Source of the DNA: CANLBN01 sp050633525 | GTDB taxonomy: Bacteria > Pseudomonadota > Gammaproteobacteria > Pseudomonadales > Cellvibrionaceae | DNA length: 64,000 bases | Direction of reading: 5' to 3' | Assembly: GCA_050633525.1 (NCBI GenBank) | Contig: JBOEGR010000027.1 | Span: forward strand, 1 to 64,000 | Shown here: positions 16,678 to 25,972 of the stretch, piece after piece | Position numbering within the stretch: position 1 is the first letter of the stretch | Layout of the letters: the number at the start of each line of letters is the position of its first letter | Made by a program: the position numbers and the translations under genes | Notes under the pieces: model-generated | Database searches by the model: none | What the model was told of the DNA's origin: nothing | What the model saw: the letters and a program-made list of their open reading frames with translations, nothing else

Positions 16678-17772
16678 TATACGCGACAACCTTTGCTGGT
16701 TGCCTATATCGTCCTTGGAGCCATGTTAGGGCCTTACGGCCTCAAGCTGATGACCAACGTCGATTTAATTGCAGAAATATCGCGTATTGGCATTATCTTT
16801 CTACTCTTCCTTTTAGGCTTGGACATGCAGCCAAAGGCGCTGGTCTCGGTCATCAAGCAAGCCACTCCAGTCGCTCTTATTAGTTCGGGCTTATTTGCTG
16901 CTGTTGGCTACGGTATTGGCGTACTCTTTAATTACACACCAGTGGAGTGCATGGTGATAGGCATGGCCATGATGTTTTCGAGTACTATAATCGGTATTAA
17001 ATTACTGCCGACGACAGTGTTACATCATCGCCATAGCGGCGAACTCCTCGTTGGTCTATTGCTGCTACAAGATTTTTTAGCCATCTTGTGCCTAATGATT
17101 TTACTCAGCGGTGAGCTAGGCCAAGTTGATATAAAACAACTGGGCATGACAGTACTTGCCCTACCCTTTGTTATTTTATTTGCTTGGGGCTTTGTGCGTT
17201 ATGTGATTCAACCCTTATTAAGCAAGTTTGATCGCTTCCATGAATATATATTTCTGCTCGCCTTAGGCTGGTGCTTGGGTATGGCTGAGCTCTGTGAAGC
17301 TTTAGGCTTATCTGCTGAAATCGGCGCCTTTATCGCAGGTATCAGTCTGGCGACTAGCCCTATTTCACAATACATTGCGATCAACTTAAAACCTTTAAGA
17401 GATTTCTTCTTAATATTGTTTTTCTTTTCTCTTGGAGCAACATTTAATTTATTAATATTGGGCGATGTCATTGTGGCGGCACTAATATTAGGTGCGATTA
17501 TGCTCGCACTTAAACCGAGCACTTTCCGCCTTTTATTAGGAAAACAAAGCGAAAAACCCGAACTTGCATGGGATATTGGGTTTCGCTTAGGCCAAATCAG
17601 CGAGTTTTCCTTATTAATTGCATTGGTTGCCTTTAACGGTTCATTGATTAGCGAAAAAGCGTCAACACTGATACAGGCTACAGCTATTTTCACCTTTTTA
17701 ATTTCAAGCTATATTGTTGTATTCAACTTACCCAATCCTATCGCAGTGAACGATAAATTACGGAGAGATTAA
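16678..17772 (+). CDS. CPA2 cation:proton antiporter, 5' end in gap
   Basis: Membrane antiporter of the Kef/CPA2 group, about 364 residues visible. It starts inside what would be TM1-2 (QPLLVAYIVLGAMLGPYGL) and shows FLLFLLGLDM, the LLLLQDFLAIL helix and EIGAFIAGISLA, all typical of Na_H_Exchanger domains. The protein ends soon after the last helix, so unlike the Kef-type gene at 19593 it has no RCK_N nucleotide-binding domain. It lies two bases before a GST gene, which suggests translational coupling. The exchanged ion is unknown. Confidence 0.85.
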   Translation, partial: YTRQPLLVAYIVLGAMLGPYGLKLMTNVDLIAEISRIGIIFLLFLLGLDMQPKALVSVIKQATPVALISSGLFAAVGYGIGVLFNYTPVECMVIGMAMMFSSTIIGIKLLPTTVLHHRHSGELLVGLLLLQDFLAILCLMILLSGELGQVDIKQLGMTVLALPFVILFAWGFVRYVIQPLLSKFDRFHEYIFLLALGWCLGMAELCEALGLSAEIGAFIAGISLATSPISQYIAINLKPLRDFFLILFFFSLGATFNLLILGDVIVAALILGAIMLALKPSTFRLLLGKQSEKPELAWDIGFRLGQISEFSLLIALVAFNGSLISEKASTLIQATAIFTFLISSYIVVFNLPNPIAVNDKLRRD

Positions 17773-17774
17773 CC

Positions 17775-18422
17775 GTGTATCAATTAGTTATTGGCAATAA
17801 AAATTATTCTTCTTGGTCATTACGCCCTTGGATATTAATGAAAGTAGCCGGTATCGAGTTTGAAGAAGTCAAAATCGAACTGTATAGCCCCGAAGGAAAA
17901 GAACAATTAAAGCAGTATACCGATGCTGCCAAAGTTCCTGTATTGATTGATAATGACATGACCATTTGGGACTCACTTGCTATCGCCGAATACTTAGCAG
18001 AACATCATCCAGAGAAAGCCTTATGGCCACTTGCCAGTGACGGCCGTGCGATTGCTCGCGCAGCCACTGCCGAAATGCATTCCAGCTTCAACGCAATACG
18101 TAACGCACTCCCCATGAATTGCCGCCGCAAAACAGATTATGAAAATATCAGCCCAGAATTACAAAAAGATATCGATAGAGTCTGTACTATCTGGAAAGAG
18201 TGTAAGACAGAATATGGCGAACAAGGCCATTTTTTATTTGGCGACTTTTCTATAGTCGATGCTTTCTATGCACCCGTAGTGATTCGCTTAAATGGTTACA
18301 ATATCAAAGTAGGCGAAAGCGAACGACAGTATATGGACAATGTATTAGCGCTACCCGAATTAAAAGAATGGATTGACGAGGCCAAAGGAGAAGAGACTGT
18401 TGTTGAGAGTTATGAGATATAA
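17775..18422 (+). CDS. Glutathione S-transferase
   Basis: Cytosolic GST of 215 residues. The thioredoxin-like N domain begins YQLVIGNKNYSSWSLRPW, with VPVLIDN (cis-Pro) and WDSLAIAEYLAE for glutathione binding; the C half is the helical domain. This N-terminal form belongs to the group with a Ser-type active site. The start is GTG with CGGAGAG upstream, two bases after the antiporter stop. Kef antiporters are gated by glutathione adducts, so the pairing may be functional (inference). Confidence 0.88.
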   Translation: MYQLVIGNKNYSSWSLRPWILMKVAGIEFEEVKIELYSPEGKEQLKQYTDAAKVPVLIDNDMTIWDSLAIAEYLAEHHPEKALWPLASDGRAIARAATAEMHSSFNAIRNALPMNCRRKTDYENISPELQKDIDRVCTIWKECKTEYGEQGHFLFGDFSIVDAFYAPVVIRLNGYNIKVGESERQYMDNVLALPELKEWIDEAKGEETVVESYEI

Positions 18423-18423
18423 A

Positions 18424-18999
18424 ATGAAAAAAATAGTCATTGCTGTATTTATGGGACTATTAACTATTTTTTCTGGCACTGCAATGTCAAAAATTTATCA
18501 CTGTAAAGACAGCAATGGCCAAAGTATTTATTCGGATCAGAAATGCAATAAAAATCATAAATTAATTAAAACTATAGACAATGACATAGGAACAGCTTCA
18601 AACACTTTGCCTAGCGACAAAGAAAAAACAAACCGAAAAACTATTTATACAGGCAACATTAATGCTTCTGGTAGTCGCTTCTTACATGTTTCAATACATG
18701 AAGAAACTGACACCTATATGATATTTTATATCGAAGGGTTTTATAATGGCACTCAAAATTCAAAAGTACAATTCAGGGTAATTCCCAATCTTAGTTGGAA
18801 TGCTAATTTTTTTGAAACCTCAAAGTATGGCACAAGCAAAGGCTACTCGCGGGTAGCGTTAGGCTCAAAGGCAAAGGATATAGAAAAAAGCGATATTCTT
18901 CGTTTAGAAGTTTGGCAAGACACAAAAGGAAAGCCAATAAAGATTCTTGAAAAAAAGCTAATTCCATATAAAAAAGAATGGAAAAAAGAGCAACCTTAA
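18424..18999 (+). CDS. Secreted DUF4124 domain protein
   Basis: 191 residues with a clear signal peptide (MKKIVIAVFMGLLTIFSG...TAMS). It is followed by the DUF4124 core KIYHCKDSNGQSIYSDQKC. The middle and C-terminal part (about 60-191) is not a family I recognise; it is beta-rich with a Lys-rich end. An upstream in-frame start inside the GST gene is open, but the signal peptide fixes the start at 18424. It probably acts in the periplasm. It is the last gene of the cysI-side run. Confidence 0.75.
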   Translation: MKKIVIAVFMGLLTIFSGTAMSKIYHCKDSNGQSIYSDQKCNKNHKLIKTIDNDIGTASNTLPSDKEKTNRKTIYTGNINASGSRFLHVSIHEETDTYMIFYIEGFYNGTQNSKVQFRVIPNLSWNANFFETSKYGTSKGYSRVALGSKAKDIEKSDILRLEVWQDTKGKPIKILEKKLIPYKKEWKKEQP

Positions 19000-19098
19000 T
19001 CTAACACTGCTTGCTGCAATGTATTTTGAACGAATATAGCCAAACTTTTAGTAGCAAATACATTTTTTAATCTAATTTCAAGCATATTTCGATCTAGT

Positions 19099-19566
19099 TT
19101 AGACACTCACTTTAAACAAAGCTTCTATTTCTACAGCTGCACCTGAAGGCAAACTGGAACTACCAACCGCGAACCTAACATGGGCACCTTTCTTTTCCCC
19201 TAATACGTCTACCATAAAGTCAGACGCACCATTCACAACCTTGGGATGATCTCTAAAATCAGGAGAAGCGTTGACAAACGCTCCCAACTTAACCAGTTTT
19301 TCTATACGATTTAAATCGCCTAGAGCCGCTTTAGTTCTTGCTAACAATCCAATAGCGCAGTATTTTGCTGCTTGTTGCCCTGCCGCAAGATCAATCGTTC
19401 CGCCCAACTTGCCCCGAACAACTTTACCCTCATTATCAATCGATACTTGGCCAGAAACATAAAGGTTTGTATCTTCTAACAAATAAGATAAAAAATTCCC
19501 CATTGGTTTTGGTGCCTCAGGAAGCACTATTCCAAGCGCTTTCAATCTTTGCTCAATATCATTCAT
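19099..19566 (-). CDS. RidA/YjgF-family protein
   Basis: 155 residues matching the longer YjgF/RidA subgroup. Recognisable parts are NFLSYLLEDTNLYVSGQVS, QAAKYCAIGLLARTKAALGDL, KLGAFVNASPDF and GAHVRFAVGSSSLPSGAAVEIEA (split here by position, about 128-150). Classical RidA deaminates reactive enamine/imine intermediates; this subgroup has less defined activity. It lies 26 bases after the Kef-type gene in the same direction and is probably co-transcribed. Confidence 0.88.
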   Translation of the reverse strand: MNDIEQRLKALGIVLPEAPKPMGNFLSYLLEDTNLYVSGQVSIDNEGKVVRGKLGGTIDLAAGQQAAKYCAIGLLARTKAALGDLNRIEKLVKLGAFVNASPDFRDHPKVVNGASDFMVDVLGEKKGAHVRFAVGSSSLPSGAAVEIEALFKVSV

Positions 19567-19592
19567 TCTTATCTATGCCGTTATGTAAGAGT

Positions 19593-21374
19593 TTACTTTG
19601 TAATTTCTTGCTTATCTTGAGTAAATAATTCTTCCAGCTCTTTCCTTCCCTGAACCCCAATTTCAATCACTTTGTCTAGATTATTGTGATGTTCAAGGGC
19701 TTTTTCCAACAAACTTTCATCATGATCACGAAAGATATCGACTGTCCGTATTGCTTGGCTATTAGTAAAACCAAGCGCACTTAAGGTTTCTTTCGCTGCT
19801 TCTAAGCTAGCAGGAAAAATTTCGCGGATAACTGTATTCGCACCTGCCGCTACAAGCTTTAAGTAGTTCACCCTGTTATACGCCCTAGCAATAATATTAA
19901 GCTCGGGATAATGCTCGCGCACCATTTTAATAACCAACTCTGCTTTCTCAGCACTTTCAATCGTTACTAATAAAGTAGTCGCTTTATGAATTCCGGCGGC
20001 TTCTAGTACATCGAGCCGTGTAATATCACCAAAGTGAATTTTGTTGCCAAAACGTTTAATAAACTTGATGTGTTCTGAATTATTATCAAGAGCGGTAAAA
20101 GGAATATTATTAGCGGCTAAAATTCGGCCCGTTATTTGAGCAAAACGACCAAAGCCGAGAATCAATATTTCTGACTCTTGTTCTACTTCAGGCAAATCTT
20201 GTAGATTATTATCCTTTACTTCTTTTTCTGGATTTCTTTCAGAAAGGAATGTGACTAGAGAAAGCAAAGGCGCCGTTAAAGCCATCGATAAGCCTACAAC
20301 CAAGTTTATAATTTCACGAAGCTCTGTTGAAACTAAACCTAAGACGCCCGCCTGCCCTATAATAACAAAAGCAAATTCACCACCTTGACTCAACATCAAA
20401 CCTATTTGTAGACCCGAGCGCCAATTCACCTTCGCTAAAGCCAATAAAATCATAATGACAATGCTTTTAACTAGCATCAATGCTAAGGCGAGCAACAATA
20501 TGAAAAAAGGTTTATCGAATAACAATTCGATATTCAAAGTCATACCAATAGCAATGAAGAACAAACCCAAGGTTAAACCTTTAAAAGGTTCAATATCGGT
20601 TTCTAGTTGATGACGAAAATGAGAGTTGGCTAACATAATACCCGCAATAAAAGCACCCATTCCCATCGATAAACCAGCCAAATACATCAGGTAAGCAGCG
20701 CCCACTACAATTAATAGCGCCGTCGCTGTCATCGTTTCTCGACTACCAAAGCGAGCGACTATATTTAACAAAGGGTTCAACAAAAACTGCCCGGCAACCA
20801 ACAATAAAGCAACAGCCACAAGACCATACCACCATGGAGGGCCATCCACATTTGGAGACTCAGCCATACTTTGCACAATCAATAAAATAGGAATAACGGC
20901 CAAATCTTGCATCAACAGAATAGAAAAGCCACAGCGGCCATTGGCAGAGGCCAATATCCCTTTCTCTGCCATTAACTGTACGGCAAATGCGGTAGAGGAT
21001 AAGGCTAGAGCCAAACCTACGATTAAGGCCACTGAAAATGTACTTTGTAGCAAACAAGCTACGGCAATTAAAGCAGTACTCAATAACAACTGCCCGCCAC
21101 CTAAAAAGCCTATTTGATTACGCATACCCCACAATTTATCAGGGTTCAACTCAAGCCCGATTACGAACAAAAGCAGTACCACTCCAATTTCTGAAAAGTG
21201 CAATACGCTTTCTGGGTCATCGATAAATTGCAGTACCTGAGGGCCCATAATCACGCCAGCAAAGAGATAACCTAATATGGCACCAAGCCGTAGACGTCGA
21301 AATAAAGGAACGGAGATAACTGCTGCCAGCAGAAAAAAAAGAAACGTTTCTAGAGGGTTAGACTCATGCATCAC
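19593..21374 (-). CDS. KefB/KefC-type K+/H+ antiporter with RCK domain
   Basis: 593 residues in two parts. The first 390 or so form 12-13 membrane helices of a Na_H_Exchanger domain (GVVLLLFVIGLEL, LLMQDLAVIPILL, GMGAFIAGIMLA). The rest is a cytosolic RCK_N/TrkA-N Rossmann domain starting EILILGFGRFAQITGRIL with the GDITRLDVLEAAGI segment. In Kef proteins, glutathione adducts bind the RCK domain and open the potassium efflux path against electrophiles. A start two codons in (second Met) is equally possible. Last but one gene of the minus-strand run. Confidence 0.9.
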   Translation of the reverse strand: MMHESNPLETFLFFLLAAVISVPLFRRLRLGAILGYLFAGVIMGPQVLQFIDDPESVLHFSEIGVVLLLFVIGLELNPDKLWGMRNQIGFLGGGQLLLSTALIAVACLLQSTFSVALIVGLALALSSTAFAVQLMAEKGILASANGRCGFSILLMQDLAVIPILLIVQSMAESPNVDGPPWWYGLVAVALLLVAGQFLLNPLLNIVARFGSRETMTATALLIVVGAAYLMYLAGLSMGMGAFIAGIMLANSHFRHQLETDIEPFKGLTLGLFFIAIGMTLNIELLFDKPFFILLLALALMLVKSIVIMILLALAKVNWRSGLQIGLMLSQGGEFAFVIIGQAGVLGLVSTELREIINLVVGLSMALTAPLLSLVTFLSERNPEKEVKDNNLQDLPEVEQESEILILGFGRFAQITGRILAANNIPFTALDNNSEHIKFIKRFGNKIHFGDITRLDVLEAAGIHKATTLLVTIESAEKAELVIKMVREHYPELNIIARAYNRVNYLKLVAAGANTVIREIFPASLEAAKETLSALGFTNSQAIRTVDIFRDHDESLLEKALEHHNNLDKVIEIGVQGRKELEELFTQDKQEITK

Positions 21375-21456
21375 TAGGCTAGCCTATAACTAAGAAAGGG
21401 AATAATCTATTAACAATAACAAACTGATTTTTGCTATAACGTGCATGAAAGAAAGG

Positions 21457-22317
21457 CTACTTACCTTCCCAACTTTTCATTGCGGGCAAAGAAAATAAAG
21501 TGCCGTTAAAACTTAAGACGACGCTTTCTTCTTCGATCTTCTCGACAAACAGGCCGCTATCCAATTTATCACCCGCTCTCCGCCTAGCACCATCAAGAAT
21601 AACAAAGCCGCTATTATTGTCTGTCGCATAGATATGTGCGCCATAATCAACGGAGGGAATATCCTTTCTGACATAAGCATCCAGTTGGTAAATTGAAGGG
21701 ATCCTCACCGACTCCGGCTGTGCTATAGGCGTTTCTGCTATTGGCTCCAGCGATCCAGAACCGGCTGTAGCACCGAGATCATTTGGATTACTATCTAAGC
21801 TGCTCACAACATTAGCGTTTAAATCTGGAGAAGTCGTGCGTGTGGTTTCTAGAGCTGAGACCAATTGCGGCTCAGATACATCCTTATTACTATCTACAGA
21901 GCTTACATTTACGTTTGGGGCGCTTATATTTTTGTCGTTTAGCTCTTTGTAAAGCGAATCAATTTCAGGTTGTGATTTAGTCGATAGTGCTTGCTTATAA
22001 AGTAAAATGGCTTCTTCTTTTTCTTGAGAAGAAGGTGGCTTATCGATTGGCTTGGATTCATTAAGCAAGACTGGTTGCTTTAGCGCTATGCCCTGTTTGT
22101 TGCCCATCAATTGAGTTACCTTATCTGAATGCAGTATTAAAAAATAAATACCGACACACAATAACAAGACAATGCAGAAAATAAGAATCAGCCTCGTATT
22201 AGATTTAGGTTTATCATTATCCAAAAATGCAGGTGAACTCATTACCATTGCTGTTGGGGCATCGATTGATCGACGCTCTTTATCAGACTTTTTTAGGGAA
22301 TCAAGAATATATGACAT
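21457..22317 (-). CDS. gspB: Type II secretion GspB-like protein
   Basis: 286 residues. It begins MSYILDSLKKSDKERR, the conserved start of GspB/ExeB proteins. A single membrane helix (about 43-63) follows, then a long Ser/Pro/Asn-rich periplasmic linker, then a C-terminal domain (from about 205: IPSIYQLDAYVRKDIPSV ... YATDNNSGFVILDGARRRAG) of the T2SSB type. With GspA it helps the GspD secretin insert in peptidoglycan. It starts 13 bases after gspA. No other gsp gene is in the window. Confidence 0.85.
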   Translation of the reverse strand: MSYILDSLKKSDKERRSIDAPTAMVMSSPAFLDNDKPKSNTRLILIFCIVLLLCVGIYFLILHSDKVTQLMGNKQGIALKQPVLLNESKPIDKPPSSQEKEEAILLYKQALSTKSQPEIDSLYKELNDKNISAPNVNVSSVDSNKDVSEPQLVSALETTRTTSPDLNANVVSSLDSNPNDLGATAGSGSLEPIAETPIAQPESVRIPSIYQLDAYVRKDIPSVDYGAHIYATDNNSGFVILDGARRRAGDKLDSGLFVEKIEEESVVLSFNGTLFSLPAMKSWEGK

Positions 22318-22330
22318 GAGGCTATGCTTC

Positions 22331-24142
22331 CTAATTCACTGTCGGCTTAGTTTGAAAGGTACTGGCAGCCTGATCATTCAATGCATCTAAGGTAATCGCA
22401 ATACCTAACTTTTCATTTAATTTTAACAAGGTTTCCACGCCGGCAATACCGTCTTCGTTTAAATCATTTTCTCGCTGAAATAACATGATGCGCTTCTTTA
22501 ATAAACTGTTAAATTCGCCTTTAGCCAATACTTGGTCTCGCTCATCGATAGTAGCGAAGGCATTCGCCAACCAATCGACTAAACTAGCCGTTGAATCGAA
22601 AAAAATATAATTAACAAAGTTGCTAGGCGGCTGCCATAAGTAGATAAATTCATTTGTCCACTCATCGGATAATTCAGACAAGCGTAGGCGCCGTTTCCCT
22701 TTTGGCGTTAATACATCAGCATGTACTGCGCCGATTCCTAATACTGGAAGATAATATGTTTCTCCCACAATGTTAGCCAAAGTAATGATAGCCGGACGAT
22801 TATATTGTTGTAGTGTTTGCCAACTCTTTGCTGTTGCTTGGCGACATTGCCAACCAACTGTTTCCAAGCTCTTACAATCGGCATCAATCAATGCGGAGTC
22901 TTTTATCACATTTTTAATTAGAGATTTTAATGCTGTTTTATCATTAACATAGTAAGCAATAGCCTTATTACTCACAACGGGAGTAGGTTCTGCACTTTGC
23001 TGTGCCAAGGCAGAAAGTGCTTCAGACTGGTTCACAGTACTGTTTTGGCTAAAAGTATCCCCCTGCTCTCTAGTGACGTCGTCGTCTGTATTTTCCTGCT
23101 TAAGCTTTTCCGACACAGGGTCTTCCCCAGAAGCAACCGTATCTCTTATAACAGGCTTAAGTGCGGTAGTGTGTGAATTAATATCGTTCGACTCGGCTAA
23201 ATCAACATCAGTAAGAGGCTTATAAAAAAAGAAAAAACCTAAAAATAATGCTAACGCGATAGATGCTAGCGCACCGAAACCGGCAAGCCACAGCCAAGCT
23301 TTTTTATTTTTAAGCTGTTGCTCTCCTTTCACTTCAACAATAGCTTTATTTAGAATATTAAAATCAACAACCGCACGACTTTGTGAATAAGTACCTAGCA
23401 ATGCACGATCACAGAGAACATTGATTAAACGGGGTACACCATTAGTTAAACTATAAATTTTTCTAACAATGGATTTAGGGAATATTTTCTTCTCGCTCAT
23501 ATAACCCGCCATACGCAAACGATAATCAATATAAGCGTTTGTCTCTTCATGGCTGAGTGGCTTTATATGGTAACGAGCCGTAATACGTTGTGATAACTGC
23601 GTTAATTCTGGTTTAGCTAAATTGTCGTTTAACTCAGGCTGGCCCACCAACACAATTTTAAGTAACTTTTGACGATCCGTTTCTAAATTAGTTAGTAAAC
23701 GGATCAACTCTAGCACCTTAAAATGAAGGTGCTGCGCCTCATCAATGAGCAATACTGTTTGCTTACCAATGGCATGATTATCTAAGAGATAGGTATAGAT
23801 AGAATTGGTTAGTTGTCGCAAGCTCGCATTTTCTTTTTGCTCACCGATGTTTAATTCCTGACAAATGGTCATTAACAACTCGCGACCACTCAAAAATGGA
23901 TTGAGTATAAAAGCAACCTCCGTATCATCTGGCAGATTATCGAGAAAACTGCGACAAACGGTTGTCTTGCCCGTTCCTACATCTCCCGTTAGGAGAATAA
24001 AACCTGCATCGCTCTCAACACTATGATAAAGATGTGCCAAAGCCTCCTGATGCCTATCTGTCATAAACAAATAATCAGGATTAGGGGCAATTGAAAATGG
24101 CGCTTCGCTTAGACCGAAATAGTCGTAATACATGTTACTCAA
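22331..24142 (-). CDS. gspA: Type II secretion ATPase GspA (ExeA)
   Basis: 603 residues. An AAA+ ATPase domain comes first: Walker A GDVGTGKTT (53-61), Walker B LLIDEAQHL (131-139), and NGVPRLINVLCDRAL, with MYYDYFGLSEAPFSIAPNP at the start. One membrane helix (about 283-308) follows, then a periplasmic region ending in a peptidoglycan-binding domain (DLNEDGIAGVETLLKLN). GspA binds peptidoglycan and, with GspB, places the secretin. Start alternatives at residues 1 and 4 cannot be separated. It follows the hydroxyacid dehydrogenase by 29 bases. Confidence 0.9.
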   Translation of the reverse strand: MSNMYYDYFGLSEAPFSIAPNPDYLFMTDRHQEALAHLYHSVESDAGFILLTGDVGTGKTTVCRSFLDNLPDDTEVAFILNPFLSGRELLMTICQELNIGEQKENASLRQLTNSIYTYLLDNHAIGKQTVLLIDEAQHLHFKVLELIRLLTNLETDRQKLLKIVLVGQPELNDNLAKPELTQLSQRITARYHIKPLSHEETNAYIDYRLRMAGYMSEKKIFPKSIVRKIYSLTNGVPRLINVLCDRALLGTYSQSRAVVDFNILNKAIVEVKGEQQLKNKKAWLWLAGFGALASIALALFLGFFFFYKPLTDVDLAESNDINSHTTALKPVIRDTVASGEDPVSEKLKQENTDDDVTREQGDTFSQNSTVNQSEALSALAQQSAEPTPVVSNKAIAYYVNDKTALKSLIKNVIKDSALIDADCKSLETVGWQCRQATAKSWQTLQQYNRPAIITLANIVGETYYLPVLGIGAVHADVLTPKGKRRLRLSELSDEWTNEFIYLWQPPSNFVNYIFFDSTASLVDWLANAFATIDERDQVLAKGEFNSLLKKRIMLFQRENDLNEDGIAGVETLLKLNEKLGIAITLDALNDQAASTFQTKPTVN

Positions 24143-24171
24143 TTTTTTATTTTCAACGATGTGTTATATAT

Positions 24172-25032
24172 TTAATCAAATTGCTTAATGAGGGCTGAGG
24201 TATCTTCGCGATTATACCCTCTAGCTTGCAGCTCTTTATAGCGATCCGCAACATATTGGGTATTAGGTAATTCTAGCCCTAAACCTTTTGCCGCATCTAA
24301 ACAAAACCCAAGGTCTTTACACATCCAGTCGACGGCAAAACCGTAATCAAAAATACCTTTATCAATATTAAGTCCACGGTTGGATAATTGCCAGCTGCCA
24401 GCAGCACCTTGAGCAATGGCATCAATCACTTTAGGCAAGTCAAGGTTGGCTTTACGCGCTAGTGTAAACCCTTCGGAAATCCCTTGCAAAACACCACCGA
24501 TCAGAATTTGGTTCACCATTTTTGTCATCTGCCCTGCTCCGACATCACCCATACGGGTAATAGTCTTAGCATAAGGCTCAATAGCAGGCTTTACAGTAGC
24601 TAGAGATGCCTCATCTGCTCCCATCATAACAGCTAATACACCCCCTTCAGCACCCGCTTGCCCGCCTGAAACTGGAGCATCCATAAAACCAACACCCTGC
24701 TCATCACACGCTTCTTGAAGCTCGAGGGCGAGTTCATAAGAGGTTGTCGTATGATCAACGACAAATGCACCGGCTTGCAGGCCCGCCAAGATTCCATCAT
24801 CGCCATAGATAACGCTGCGCACATCATTATCATTACCGACACACACCATAACCACATCCGCATTTTGGCTTGCTTCTCGTGGTGTTTCAGCAAAGCGGCC
24901 GCCGTATTCATCAGCCCACTTTTGTGCCTTAGAAACAGTACGGTTAAAGACACACACATTATTGCCCGCTTGTTGTTGAAAGCCTGCCATGGGATACCCC
25001 ATTACACCCAAACCAATAAATGCAATATTCAT
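24172..25032 (-). CDS. Beta-hydroxyacid dehydrogenase (GarR/MmsB-like)
   Basis: 286 residues, NAD(P)-dependent. It shows the N-terminal GLGVMGYPMA dinucleotide loop, DAPVSGGQAGAEGGVLAVMM (substrate loop) and KMVNQILIGG with the catalytic Lys of the family. Late in the protein a KDLGFCLDAA stretch occurs. Family members reduce tartronate semialdehyde or oxidise 3-hydroxyisobutyrate; which one applies cannot be told. The RBS (GAGGAG) is strong. It sits between an uncharacterised nuclease-like gene and gspA, without a catabolic neighbour. Confidence 0.88.
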   Translation of the reverse strand: MNIAFIGLGVMGYPMAGFQQQAGNNVCVFNRTVSKAQKWADEYGGRFAETPREASQNADVVMVCVGNDNDVRSVIYGDDGILAGLQAGAFVVDHTTTSYELALELQEACDEQGVGFMDAPVSGGQAGAEGGVLAVMMGADEASLATVKPAIEPYAKTITRMGDVGAGQMTKMVNQILIGGVLQGISEGFTLARKANLDLPKVIDAIAQGAAGSWQLSNRGLNIDKGIFDYGFAVDWMCKDLGFCLDAAKGLGLELPNTQYVADRYKELQARGYNREDTSALIKQFD

Positions 25033-25060
25033 CTTTTCTCCTCATGCCTTTTCTTATGAT

Positions 25061-25903
25061 TTAATAGACGGTAATGCCCAATTGCATTAACTCTCTTGAT
25101 AACTCGTGATCAAGATCGGCTAAGCCCTTTGGATCTATTTCGATCGAACGTATATTGTGCCGCTTGTAGACTTCTCTTTTACTTAACTGCACGGCCAAAG
25201 CATCCGCAGGTAAGGACTCGGGCCAATAATCAATACACAACTGCCTACGAGGCAAATAAAAGTCAGGCTTTAACACAATTCCTTTTGGCAAGAGCAACTC
25301 TCGTTGATAGCTGTAAACCAAACCGACGGCATACAGCCAACTAGCAATCACGCTGTGTGCTGTTGACATTGTTGTTAAACCATTTAAAGCCTGCAAGCGT
25401 TGATTATCTGAAAAATAAGCCACTGAATGTTGAAGAGAGAGGTTGTCTAATAGAGTACGGGGCCACATAACATAAGGGATTCCCGTTTCGTCATCTTGAG
25501 CCTGTACGCCACCGTGGACCTCACCGAGGGATGTCAACTGCCAACCTTTAGCAAAAATTTCTATCCAACCTAGCTCAGCTAATAGGCGATTAAAAAAGCG
25601 AGCGGGCAAATCAACACGCTTAGCGAGTGATGAAATAGTAACCACCCCATCGTTCATCTCACGAATCATCGGGTGTTCGATAACGGAGGCCGGCCAAACA
25701 ATATATTGCCCGAACTTTTTACTTTCACGGTACTTTCCGCCTTCAAATTCACCTTTGGCGGTCAAATTCCAAGACTTACCCTCTTGCGTAATCCAGCCTG
25801 ACTCGATCATTAGTTGAGTAAGCTCTTTTAAGGTAATACCAAGCTTTTCCGCCAGAGCTGAACGAGATAGATAGTCATCTTTATTTTGTGTTGAACTTGT
25901 CAT
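25061..25903 (-). CDS. Duplicated wHTH plus PD-(D/E)XK nuclease-like protein
   Basis: 280 residues in three blocks. Repeat A (about 11-72) and repeat B (about 87-148) share the pattern helix-turn-helix, then GW-I, W-x-LT-x-x-G-E-x-x-GG (45-56 and 121-132), then Y-V-x-WP (67-71 and 144-148); the register is 76 residues. This resembles the winged-helix end of phage antirepressors. The C-terminal block (about 182-280) shows a conserved helix, then LKPDFYLP (Asp 214), LCIDYW (Asp 225), YKRHNI and SIEID, the layout of PD-(D/E)XK nucleases with the usual Glu changed to Asp. Function unknown. It heads the minus-strand run, 28 bases before the dehydrogenase. Confidence 0.55.
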   Translation of the reverse strand: MTSSTQNKDDYLSRSALAEKLGITLKELTQLMIESGWITQEGKSWNLTAKGEFEGGKYRESKKFGQYIVWPASVIEHPMIREMNDGVVTISSLAKRVDLPARFFNRLLAELGWIEIFAKGWQLTSLGEVHGGVQAQDDETGIPYVMWPRTLLDNLSLQHSVAYFSDNQRLQALNGLTTMSTAHSVIASWLYAVGLVYSYQRELLLPKGIVLKPDFYLPRRQLCIDYWPESLPADALAVQLSKREVYKRHNIRSIEIDPKGLADLDHELSRELMQLGITVY

Positions 25904-25972
25904 AAGGGGATTGTAACGAACATAAGCGGTATATACAGCTAATCTTTAAGCTTACTGATCTCAGGCGACGGT

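Noticed and set aside
16042..17772. A single 576-codon frame joining DUF934 and the antiporter
   Set aside because: It is created by the 121 N, which translate as X. Homology changes completely across the gap, so two genes are annotated.
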